This document shows positions 9,631 to 18,412 of a stretch of 64,000 nt of DNA, piece by piece. The notes beneath the pieces were generated by a model, which saw only the letters and a program-made list of their open reading frames with translations, did not search any database and had not been told where the DNA came from. This DNA is from Bodo saltans. Taxonomy: Eukaryota > Euglenozoa > Kinetoplastea > Eubodonida > Bodonidae. Position 1 is the first letter of the stretch. Every line of letters begins with the position of its first letter. The DNA lies in NCBI GenBank assembly GCA_001460835.1, contig CYKH01001703.1, positions 1 to 64,000 on the forward strand, given 5' to 3'. A program made the translations under genes and the position numbers.

Positions 9631-11638
9631 ATGGCGGACGGAGAGCGTGGTTCTGCTTCCGTCGCAAATTCAAGAATCCACAAGCATGGGGTGGCGCCAG
9701 GCTTCATGCCCCTCTTTCAAACGCTGAGCTCGTGGGAGGCTGATCCCCATCCTCGTTTGTTCTCTGGCCTTGGTGTGGTGTTGGAGATGATTCAACTTCT
9801 CACCTTCACTCTTTGCCCATATTTCTTTTATGAGCAACCAGTAGTCCGTGAACTTGTGCAAGCAGTGTGGGCAACTGCTGGCCCTCTGTGGTACAAGCCT
9901 TTTGGACCTTTCAGCATCACCGCCCAAGTCATCGTCGTGATCATTTTCTGCGTGATCACACTTGCTACTGCGACCACATTTGCCCTTCTATGTGTGAAGG
10001 TCATTGAAAGCACCAATATCACGATTTCATACGGAACACGGTGTGCCGCTGAACTGCTCGCTGGAGTTCTTTTCATCCCAGTGATGCATCTTTTCCTCGC
10101 TGGTATGAGCTGTTCCAATTCCGTTATCATCAACTTCCCAGACGAGGAGTGCGGTAGCGTATTGCACAGCCTGCTCATCGGCGTTGGTGTCGTGGGCATC
10201 GTGATGCTTTCTGCCATTGGGCTGGTCATCTCAACAACTTTGTCCGATTCCAACCCGCAATCCACGAAGATTCGAAGCCGATCTCACAACTACGTAGAGG
10301 CTGCGCTCGTCGTGGCTAAAGTTGAATTGCTCATCTTCTTCCACATTTTGGTGGAGCGCAAAGCAATTGCTTCGTACAACATCATCGCTGTGGTTACCTT
10401 CTCTGCGCTTCTCGCGTTGCACTGCCTCGTCCTGCCCTTCTACCATCATCAGATGACCTCTATCCGCTGTGCGACGTTGGCGATGGCGGCGTTTGTCGGC
10501 ATCGTTAATTGCATTACAGCCTACTGCGCAGAGTGGTTCCATGTCTGTCTTCCACGTCAACTCGTTTGTGATGATTGCGTTCCTCCCGTTTGCTGCTCAT
10601 CTTGGCTACATCCTCAGTGGTATTCGCCGTAGCCCTGAATTCGAGGAGCGGATGATTCGCCTTCTGAATGATGCTACTGTCCCCGCACACAAAGCTCGAT
10701 TCCCCTTCACGAAAGGCATCATGTCCATACTGAGGTTCTACCAGGGCGACGCGAAGGCTAGCGACCTTTGACTATAAGAGTCACTCTCACGTAGCCAGTA
10801 CTTGGTAGCACCACGACGATTACCGCTGCTCGGCTGGACCCTTCTTTAACACCACAGCACGTCGCTCTGCGAACACGGCAAATAACTACTGCAGTACAAG
10901 GGCTGCCTGCGACAAGTCGCGTCTCGATTTGTGCAAGCTCACTCGAGCATCACCAACCTCGCTCCATCGCCTAACATTCTTGCCTTCTCGACGAGAACGT
11001 ATCTCAAGAACATCCTTCGTTACAAACGATCGGGTATTGCCCGGTTCCACTTTGCTAATTTTTTGTACGTCTATGTGAATCGTCTCAACCTCGCACTCGA
11101 ACTCCTCAACGAGATCGATCAGCAAGTTCAAGATGAACACGATGCGCTTGTCCTGTACGCGTCCTTCAAGGTTGGTGTCCGTGTCAAGGAGCTCTTTGGT
11201 GTGCGTGACAATACTCATATTCATACATTCCAACGTGCTAGGCAGCACCACAAAGAAGCAATGTCCGGAATGTGCCTGTTCTGGGGAAAGCTGATGGAGA
11301 GCAAGGGCGATATTGTTGGCCTTCGGCTTCTCACAAATCAATTGACAGAGCGCCGTCAAAATGCAATGGATGAGTACGAGCGAGCCCTTTTGAATCAAAA
11401 AGGCGATCGACTTCTACTTTCCGCGTACGCTTCATTCTTGGAGAACGTCATGTGCGACGAACCAGGAGCGGAGCTGTACCGACAGCTTGCCGATGAAGTT
11501 GCAGAAGAAAAGAAAAATCGTATCATGGTGGCTCGCGTGCGAAGAGCGATGTGGTTAGTGCAAAAGGCGCTGCAACAACGCAAATTGATGATGACGACGA
11601 AGACGAAGATGAGACCCGCGGCTCCGCGGGGCTCCTGA
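9631..11638 (+). CDS. TmcB/TmcC-like membrane protein, N-terminal part, frameshifted
   Basis: This is the first part of one gene that continues at 11551-16101. The frame from ATG 9631 encodes several membrane spans (GLGVVLEMIQLLTF, QVIVVIIFCVITLATATTFA, LLIGVGVVGIVMLSAIGLVI, IIAVVTFSALLALHC). The sense then moves to the next frame at about 10535-10550 (NSFVMIAFLPFAAHLGYIL), stops at 10769, and is picked up in further frames (DYKSHSHVAST at about 10770; TTTITAARLDPSLTPQHVAL from about 10810). From about 10922 (AHSSITNLAPSPNIL) it resembles the TPR-like helical region of TmcB/TmcC proteins. A last shift near 11550 joins it to the main part. Four or five apparent frameshifts in 1.1 kb suggest local sequence error, or a decayed copy. 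Dictyostelium tmcB/tmcC are the named relatives; function is unclear. Confidence 0.65.
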
Positions 11639-14600
11639 TGATGCTTGTCGTCCTGTTGTGTATTGCTGTTGTATGCTCGATTGGAATTTTCATCATCACC
11701 CGACTTCGTACATCCCTCAGCAATGAACGCCTCGATGCAATCAGCTCGATTGGCGCCGTTCGTGGGTATGCTGAGGAGACATTCCTGTACACCGTATTGG
11801 CCAACGCTGCTCGCAACGCCGCTGGGTGCTCGAACAGCACTTGCACCGATTCGTCATTCCGCACAGTTTTGTACAGTCTGTCTGGTGCAGAGGTCAACAT
11901 GCGGTCAACACACAACTTGGCAACGTACGGCGGCAATCATGCATCGCGCACGTCAAGTGCCATGAGCTACGTTTCAGCCATGTCGATGTCATTCCGCCGC
12001 TACATCCCTAGCGTCTTTGCTGGGATCTTCAGCGACTATGGCTCTGACCCCTCAGCGACGTTCTCCTCGCTTCGCGCAGAGGGTATGGCTGCATCGGCAT
12101 TATCCGAGCCATGGATGTACATTCACTTTATCTCAACCTCAGTGACAGACTTGGTGAACTTAATGTACGCTGGTGGTGATTTCCGCCGCGAGTTTTTGCA
12201 GCTTACTAGCAACTCAATCTCTGAGTCGCTGTACGTCCTCGGCGAATTTTCGACCCTGCACATCAACGACCTACATGATCTTTCAAATGAACTCATCACC
12301 GCACTTGTGATTATCTTCGCCGCATCCGCCGTCATCTTGGTGATGTGCTTCTTCACGTTCTACTCCAACTTGCGTGGTATCGCGTACATCAAAGCCACCA
12401 GCTTGAAGCTGTTCACGTTAATTCCGTACCCCACTCAAGAAATGCTTCAACAGGCGGTGGTGTCCAAGATGGAACAATTTGAAAAGATGAATGCCGAGGA
12501 TGAAAAAGATGTTGGTGGCGACCGAGAAGAAGACAATCTAGGGGAAGTCCCAGACGTCGACCCTCTCAGTGATGAATTGTTTGAACAGGAGCAAGCAGCT
12601 GCGCATCGCCGTGAGTCCCATCGATATGGAGGAGGTGGTCAACATCAAGCCAAGGACATGAAGGGAATGGACGATGATGTTCGCCGCATCAGCCGTTTCT
12701 TTGGAGGTGGCTCACGAAGCACTTCACTGGGGAACAACTTTGTTCCTTCCATCCTGAAGAACCCAGCAAAGAAGAATCAAATCAAGAAGAAGAAGCGCGT
12801 CCAATTCAAAATTGATGGAGAAGTCCATCCCCCAGGTAAGAAGCTGCGCGAGCCTAAAGTGAAGCTGAAGACCAAGCAAACCGACCTGGTAAAAGATCTT
12901 GAACGGTCCATCAAAGACATAGAGCTCCAAACACAAGAAGAGAACCTGCGTGAGAAGCTTCGAAAAGAGCAAGAAGCCGACAAAATGATTTACGGTGGCA
13001 TGCGTCAGCAGCAAGTCCACGTGAAGCACCCCTCTGTGGAGGAGCAATCAAGTTCAGCCTCTGCAATTGGGGAGGGCATTCTGGCACCTCTCGCTGCGTT
13101 CGCGCTTCTTGCGGCTTGCATTCTTATTGGCATCGGAATCAACAAAATTGGGAAGGTGGAAGACAGTTATAAAGCACTCTTCGTCGCAGCAGGCTACACA
13201 AACAGTGCCAAGGAAGACTACGAGCGTTTTCAGATCGCCTCAAACTTCTTCGCAAACTTTGGGTACAGCGAGCACCTCGTCACGTTGATGGACTATGCCG
13301 CAGTCCGTCGTGGATTTTTGGCCATCAAGAACAATATTGCTCAAGGCGGAGTAAAGTTACCCTCAAGCATGTACTCCCAAATCGACACCGCAACATCAAA
13401 CCTTGAATACGCGACGTACGGGGTCTTGAATGCCCTTTCAGTTGCCGTACGAGCACTGTCTGGTGAAGGACGGCTTGACCTCTCCACAGCATCGCTGCTT
13501 GCCGCGTATCAGAGTGCGGATGAAACGGTGGACACGGAGTTCTTGATCAAGTACCCGAACGTTGTTCTCCTTCCCAACGAATACGACTTTGCCGGCACTC
13601 TCAATACGACGGAAGTGGTGGGTCTCTCTGCTGACGATGCACTTCGTATCGCACTTCAACGAATGACATCACTCAAGTCCATTCAAGACGACAGCCTTGC
13701 GCGCACCGCCGTTGACAACCTTCAAGCAAGCCTGCTCGCGTACTACCTCTCCGCTGCAGACGACGCCACCGATTCGTCTCACCTTGTGCTGCTCATTGCG
13801 TCAATTGTCGCTGCTGGAGGATTTGTGTGTGCCGCAGCGAAGTTTTTTGCAATCGTCTACTCAAAGGACTTTTCCTGGAATGGTGGTCACAAAGCACCTC
13901 GTGTGCAAGCCATCGGTGCTATCATCGCCATGGTCATGGCTGTCATTGTCATTGCACTCGCAGCAACGGCAACAACGCGCACCGATCGAGTTCGCGACGA
14001 CTTTGCAACCTCTCGAAACGCAGTCAACGCAGTCCTTGCCCAGCGCGAAGGTTTCTATCATCGCCAGAGGTTTGAGCTTCAGCGATATATCAGCTCTGAT
14101 AGCGCTCTGACTCTGTTCGAGTTCAATCGCGATTATTCGACAACAACTGTTGGAAGCTCGTACAACTCGATGATCAGCGCCCTCAATGCCATTGGAGTTT
14201 CTGATAGTGACGACCTTCAGTCTCTGGTCACTGCTGACTTGTTTTTCTTCCACATGCAACAGGTCTCTATGTGGTTACACGAAGCATACGTCCAAAAGTC
14301 TGCAAACGAAACAGTCGACCCTCCGTCTCCTCCGTTCCTTACGACCTACGACTACTCCCAGGAAGTAGGGAGTGCCTCCGACTCTGTGTTGTACACAACA
14401 GATGCAACGTACCAGTACTCCACCCCTGCGGTGGACAGACTGCGCTCTGCTACGGATCTGTGGTTTATGTCTCGGTTTGCCGCCACTGGCCGACGTGCCT
14501 ATGCTCGATTTTTTGCTGTCTACGACACGCTGGCTAACACCCTGTTTGACAATGTTGTCGCCGCCTCATCCTCAAACACAGCCGACAACTCCAGCAACTT

Positions 14601-16101
14601 GAAGCAAATCGCCATCGCAGCAATTGCGTGCTCTGCCATCGCGTCATTGGCCATGTTCTTGATTACGTTTTCCTTTGCACTGGAGCATTTCATTCAAAAC
14701 GTCTTTAGCGTAGACAAGACGACGAAGTCCATGATGGACACGTTGTTTGTGACGGCATTGCGTAAATGTATGATCTCGCTGTTAATCCTTGGCAGTATTT
14801 TTATTGCTCAGTTTGTCATTGCAATTGTTGTGGCAGACTTGGGGAAGCAAGCCGGTGCCATTTTACTGACCGCACGCAACCGCGAGTACCTTGTGATCAA
14901 GTCCCTCACCACCGCTATCAAGATCAATGCATCGGCAGCAGTTGGAGATGGCTACGAGCTTGGTCGTCAAATGTCAATCCTGTCAGGACTATCCGCCTCC
15001 CTAAGTGATGCACGCAATCAGCTCTACTTTGCCACTTCTGCCACGTCGACTGCTTTTGACGTCGTGAGTAGTCTGAGCAGCGATCAACGGACCATCACCT
15101 TCCAAGGAGGAACGTCGTCTCTCGATAACCAATACCTTGTGTGGCTCAATGTTCTGCAGTCCATCACGTCCACCTCTCAGCTTATCACAACGACAGTGAA
15201 CCCCAACAACACTCTTGCGAACCTTTACTCCTACACTGCCGCGACTCAACTGACGCTCGCAACTCTGGCGAATCAGTTGAGCAGCTCGTATTCGTCCCTC
15301 ATTACAATTGTTCGTCAAAGTAATGTTCAGTATGATAGTGACATGTCCACTATCATGAACCGATCATTGGCCGCAGACGTCATTCTTTTTGTGGCCGTGA
15401 TTTTATGCGTCGCCATCCAAATCTACGTCGTGTTCATCCCGGTTGCGGAGCAGTTACGCAACGAGGAACACGGAACGCGCCTTATGCTCAACATGATTCC
15501 CCAGTCAGTTCGTGATGCCGTGCCCAAGATTTCGATGTACTTGGAGTCTGGTTACCTCGTTGAAGATGCTGATGAGCGCAAGCTTTATGGTCGTTGTCCA
15601 AAGTCGCTGGAGTTCATTTCCATGTGGGGACATGAATCCGACCGTCATGTGTGCTTCGAGGTCCTCAATGAAAGCACAGTCGGCCAGATTCTCATTGACA
15701 CTCGCGGTATTGTGATCTTCGCTAACAAGCATATTCCTGGTTTACTTGGGTACGATGACCTTGAGGGTCGTAACATTTCTGTCCTTGTGGACGAGCCACT
15801 GAAGAGCCTCCACGACGGGTTCCTCAAGCGATACGTCACTTCGTCGAACTCTCGCATCATTGGCAGTGGCCGCGACGTTGTGGGTCGCTGCAAGAACGGC
15901 GAGGCAGTGCACTTGTACTTAAACTTGGACGAAGCCGTGTCCTCATCGGGCCAGCAGTACTTCTTGGGAGCATTGGAGCGATACTCGTTGGAAGATGTCA
16001 AGAACGGAAAAAGGCAAAAGATGGGTGAAGTCAAGCCAATCGAAACCAGTGCTCGCCGACGATCGCGAGAGGCTTCCGTGGCTGAAAACAACAATTACTA
16101 A
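11551..16101 (+). CDS. TmcB/TmcC-like membrane protein with C-terminal PAS domain, main part
   Basis: A 1,516-codon open frame beginning with GTG, which is not the true start: it continues the gene begun at 9631. An acidic linker (DDDDEDEDE) leads to a membrane span (LVVLLCIAVVCSIGIFIITR). Further spans lie near 12300, 13085, 13790, 13910, 14600, 14770 and 15370, about eight in all. Between them are long probably extracellular helical stretches of similar style (FATSRNAVNAVLAQREGFYH; TARNREYLVIKSLTTAIKIN). A cytoplasmic basic loop (KKNQIKKKKRVQFK) lies near 12760-12800. The C terminus, DNA about 15640-15990, is a PAS domain (GQILIDTRGIVIFANKHIPG, then LLGYDDLEGRNISVL). The arrangement suggests a sensory receptor, but no output domain (kinase, cyclase) is seen. 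It ends at 16101 with a basic tail. Confidence 0.8.
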   Translation: MVSAKGAATTQIDDDDEDEDETRGSAGLLMMLVVLLCIAVVCSIGIFIITRLRTSLSNERLDAISSIGAVRGYAEETFLYTVLANAARNAAGCSNSTCTDSSFRTVLYSLSGAEVNMRSTHNLATYGGNHASRTSSAMSYVSAMSMSFRRYIPSVFAGIFSDYGSDPSATFSSLRAEGMAASALSEPWMYIHFISTSVTDLVNLMYAGGDFRREFLQLTSNSISESLYVLGEFSTLHINDLHDLSNELITALVIIFAASAVILVMCFFTFYSNLRGIAYIKATSLKLFTLIPYPTQEMLQQAVVSKMEQFEKMNAEDEKDVGGDREEDNLGEVPDVDPLSDELFEQEQAAAHRRESHRYGGGGQHQAKDMKGMDDDVRRISRFFGGGSRSTSLGNNFVPSILKNPAKKNQIKKKKRVQFKIDGEVHPPGKKLREPKVKLKTKQTDLVKDLERSIKDIELQTQEENLREKLRKEQEADKMIYGGMRQQQVHVKHPSVEEQSSSASAIGEGILAPLAAFALLAACILIGIGINKIGKVEDSYKALFVAAGYTNSAKEDYERFQIASNFFANFGYSEHLVTLMDYAAVRRGFLAIKNNIAQGGVKLPSSMYSQIDTATSNLEYATYGVLNALSVAVRALSGEGRLDLSTASLLAAYQSADETVDTEFLIKYPNVVLLPNEYDFAGTLNTTEVVGLSADDALRIALQRMTSLKSIQDDSLARTAVDNLQASLLAYYLSAADDATDSSHLVLLIASIVAAGGFVCAAAKFFAIVYSKDFSWNGGHKAPRVQAIGAIIAMVMAVIVIALAATATTRTDRVRDDFATSRNAVNAVLAQREGFYHRQRFELQRYISSDSALTLFEFNRDYSTTTVGSSYNSMISALNAIGVSDSDDLQSLVTADLFFFHMQQVSMWLHEAYVQKSANETVDPPSPPFLTTYDYSQEVGSASDSVLYTTDATYQYSTPAVDRLRSATDLWFMSRFAATGRRAYARFFAVYDTLANTLFDNVVAASSSNTADNSSNLKQIAIAAIACSAIASLAMFLITFSFALEHFIQNVFSVDKTTKSMMDTLFVTALRKCMISLLILGSIFIAQFVIAIVVADLGKQAGAILLTARNREYLVIKSLTTAIKINASAAVGDGYELGRQMSILSGLSASLSDARNQLYFATSATSTAFDVVSSLSSDQRTITFQGGTSSLDNQYLVWLNVLQSITSTSQLITTTVNPNNTLANLYSYTAATQLTLATLANQLSSSYSSLITIVRQSNVQYDSDMSTIMNRSLAADVILFVAVILCVAIQIYVVFIPVAEQLRNEEHGTRLMLNMIPQSVRDAVPKISMYLESGYLVEDADERKLYGRCPKSLEFISMWGHESDRHVCFEVLNESTVGQILIDTRGIVIFANKHIPGLLGYDDLEGRNISVLVDEPLKSLHDGFLKRYVTSSNSRIIGSGRDVVGRCKNGEAVHLYLNLDEAVSSSGQQYFLGALERYSLEDVKNGKRQKMGEVKPIETSARRRSREASVAENNNY

Positions 16102-16269
16102 CGCGTTCAAATCAAAACGGTGATCTAGGGAAGGTATACAACAACTTTTTTCCCCCATTTATACCACTACTACATTCCACCCTCACACTGTGTGACTTCC
16201 ACACTATGTATCACGAGAGCCGCACGAAGGCACATCAATAATTTGAGCGTTGCAGTTAGGAATGTGTAT

Positions 16270-16318
16270 TGTTCATTTCGTTCTTTTAGATTTGTCCCTT
16301 TTTTTTACATCTTCTCAG
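16270..16318 (+). promoter_or_regulatory. Polypyrimidine tract and trans-splice acceptor for the SFT2 gene
   Basis: Strong T/C tract (ttcgttctttt, then tccctttttttt) ending in CAG at 16316-16318. The first ATG after it is 16354, which removes the 54 extra codons of the open frame and gives a standard SFT2 protein. Confidence 0.65.
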
Positions 16319-16353
16319 TTTTGAAACAAAAGGTATCCACGTTTACAACCGGG

Positions 16354-16830
16354 ATGGATGCAAGCAGTTCAGAAGCCACTCCACTTACCACCACTGATGA
16401 AGGTCAGTGGTTCCAGGGAATGTCTTGGACGACTCGGTTGCAGGGGTTCGTGATGTTCACTGCCCTGAGTGTTTTCTCCAGCTTTATGGGATGGATTGCC
16501 CTTAGCACGGGGTACATGTGGAAGTACTCTGTGCTAACAACGCTTGGGCAAGTGATGTCAATTTGCAGCACGGTGTTGCTTATGGGACCTCAGAAGCAAC
16601 TTGAAAGCATGTTTGACAAAACACGAAAAGATGCCACTTTGGTTTACTTGGCGTCGATGCTGATGACGCTTTTTGTTGCATTTGCAACACGCTCTGCCGT
16701 CTTGTGTGCACTGTGTGGGCTCGTGGAATATGGTGCTTTGGTGTGGTACAGCCTTAGTTACATCCCATATGGCCGCGAAATGGCGAAGAGCTGCTTGGGC
16801 GGTTTCTCCCGCGTGGTGATTAATGTGTAG
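16354..16830 (+). CDS. SFT2: SFT2-family Golgi vesicle transport protein
   Basis: A 158-residue tetraspan membrane protein of the Got1/Sft2-like family, implicated in retrograde endosome-to-Golgi or intra-Golgi traffic. The family signature is intact: MGPQKQLESMFDKTRKDAT between spans 2 and 3, and ALVWYSLSYIPYGREMAK after span 4. Spans lie at about residues 32-52, 62-82, 105-122 and 125-145. The short polar N terminus (MDASSSEATPLTTTDEGQWF) faces the cytosol in known members. The open frame extends upstream to 16192 but a clear splice acceptor at 16318 places the start at 16354. Confidence 0.9.
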   Translation: MDASSSEATPLTTTDEGQWFQGMSWTTRLQGFVMFTALSVFSSFMGWIALSTGYMWKYSVLTTLGQVMSICSTVLLMGPQKQLESMFDKTRKDATLVYLASMLMTLFVAFATRSAVLCALCGLVEYGALVWYSLSYIPYGREMAKSCLGGFSRVVINV

Positions 16831-16968
16831 TCGACCACTGCTTTGTTTTTCATCGTCTCAATGAGGGAGGAAACATGATCAAAATATGTTTACTGCAGAT
16901 CTAACTTGTCATTGACTCATTCAAATCGCTCTTCCAAATTTCTTGCGAAAGGCACAAAGTCATCAGCC

Positions 16969-18249
16969 ATGCGACGTCGATGGTTCCTTAACGTGAGTGC
17001 GTTAGCTTCGGCCTCAATTCCACCCACTCGGCAAATACAACGCCGCGCAGCGTCCCAAGGAAGCGCGACGGATGCTCCACTACCCTCATCTCCTGCAACT
17101 ACTACTACTAACAGTGGCACCTCAGCACAGCCGCCGCGACCCCCAGCTCCATTGATATTACTGGATCAAGTGTTTCGATCTGACGCCTCCGCCCGATCTC
17201 TGCACAAGGAGCTCTTAAGGGCCATTGCAAGCGGCAACAGCGAAGAATCGTCTGAGATTGCAGCTGCACTTGCATCGATTGTGAAGCGCCGTAGTGCACC
17301 AAGTGACACACCACCCACGCCATCAGCGACGCCCGTCAGCATACCCCTGCAGCAACCGGAGCTACCCCCTGTGACAGAGTCGTCAATCGGTTTCGCCCTT
17401 GACAAAGTTGCAGATGTTGTTGCAAGCCAAAATGCCACAAATCAAGCTTCGAAACAACCACCAACAAGTAGTATAGAGCTGTCTGCTGCCCCATGGAATT
17501 CTTCGAAGCATCTTACAGTGACGATTCTTGAAACATCGTTCGAAGTCAGCGAAGAGGATGAGGGTGCAATGGAAGAACATGAACGCATCTTAGATCAATA
17601 CCTCAGGGATGAGAGCGAGCGATGGAAGGCGCAGAAGCACGCCATCGCTCATGCAGTCCTTGAGGCAGCTCGCCGTTGCGGTGTGACGCCACTCACACTC
17701 CAAGATAGTGACGAAAGCAGCAGCAGCAGCCCCCTCCCAACTTTGGCCACTCCTCCCAGCACAGGAACAATGAATGTTCTGAAGCACTGTAACGTCGTCG
17801 TCCGTGGAGAAGTTCCTGAAGTGACGTCAAGCACAAGTGGCGATGTTATGGACGCATGCCGGGAAGAGCTTGCCGCACTCGAGAAGCGATACACTGAACG
17901 CGGAGCTGCACCAATGTCGACCCACGAGAAGCAAATTGCACTGATGGAGCTTGTGATGTCGCGCACCACCGTGCGATACTCTGTTGGCTTGAAGAAAGAT
18001 CTGTCCAGTAGTTTGGACCGATCTGTCACCGTTGGGAAAGATGCATCATCGCTCGCTACTGCGGAGAGGTTTCATCAGAACGTCATCGAAGCACTGAATA
18101 GCCTTGGCATTGAGGACCGCGCAGGCGAGGAGCGAGCTGCGCGACAACTTCTCAGCCAGCCGGTGCTCCCATACTCGTTTATGATAAAGTTGTGTTTGTG
18201 GTACGACGCTGAAGCAATTGTGAACTCTGGCGACGTTGGGTTGCCGTAA
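16969..18249 (+). CDS. Unknown protein with mitochondrial-type N terminus
   Basis: A 426-residue protein that I do not recognise. The frame is open from a TTG at 16906, but the first ATG is at 16969 and gives MRRRWFLNVSALASASIPPT, a basic, Arg-rich presequence-like N terminus. Residues 30-170 are Pro/Ser/Ala rich. The conserved-looking part begins at about residue 185 (HLTVTILETSFEVSEEDEGA) and is mostly helical, with a Ser run near residue 250. The C-terminal 60 residues (RAARQLLSQPVLPYSFMIKL) look folded. A mitochondrial ribosome or RNA role is possible given how many such proteins kinetoplastid mitochondria have, but nothing in the sequence proves it. Confidence 0.7.
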   Translation: MRRRWFLNVSALASASIPPTRQIQRRAASQGSATDAPLPSSPATTTTNSGTSAQPPRPPAPLILLDQVFRSDASARSLHKELLRAIASGNSEESSEIAAALASIVKRRSAPSDTPPTPSATPVSIPLQQPELPPVTESSIGFALDKVADVVASQNATNQASKQPPTSSIELSAAPWNSSKHLTVTILETSFEVSEEDEGAMEEHERILDQYLRDESERWKAQKHAIAHAVLEAARRCGVTPLTLQDSDESSSSSPLPTLATPPSTGTMNVLKHCNVVVRGEVPEVTSSTSGDVMDACREELAALEKRYTERGAAPMSTHEKQIALMELVMSRTTVRYSVGLKKDLSSSLDRSVTVGKDASSLATAERFHQNVIEALNSLGIEDRAGEERAARQLLSQPVLPYSFMIKLCLWYDAEAIVNSGDVGLP

Positions 18250-18333
18250 GCCACCACCACACATTTGGTTATTAAGTGATGTGCAAATTACAAAAAAAAT
18301 CATTTGAAACCGAGTGCCAGCTTATTGCTAATT

Positions 18334-18370
18334 TGCTTGTTTTTTTTCTCGCTGTTCAAATCATGTCAAG
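18334..18370 (+). promoter_or_regulatory. Polypyrimidine tract and trans-splice acceptor for the Kelch gene
   Basis: A T-rich tract (18334-18352) is followed by AG at 18369-18370, with further AGs at 18376 and 18389. The first ATG after all of them is 18413, which is the basis for that start in the Kelch gene. Confidence 0.5.
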
Positions 18371-18412
18371 GAACTAGCAACGAAATTAGGAATCGACGGG
18401 GGTAAACAAAAT

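Noticed and set aside
10535-10930. Cis-introns as explanation for the broken TmcB-like frame
   Set aside because: Kinetoplastid genes almost never have cis-introns, coding-like sequence continues through the whole stretch in changing frames, and I find no consistent GT...AG pair that restores it.
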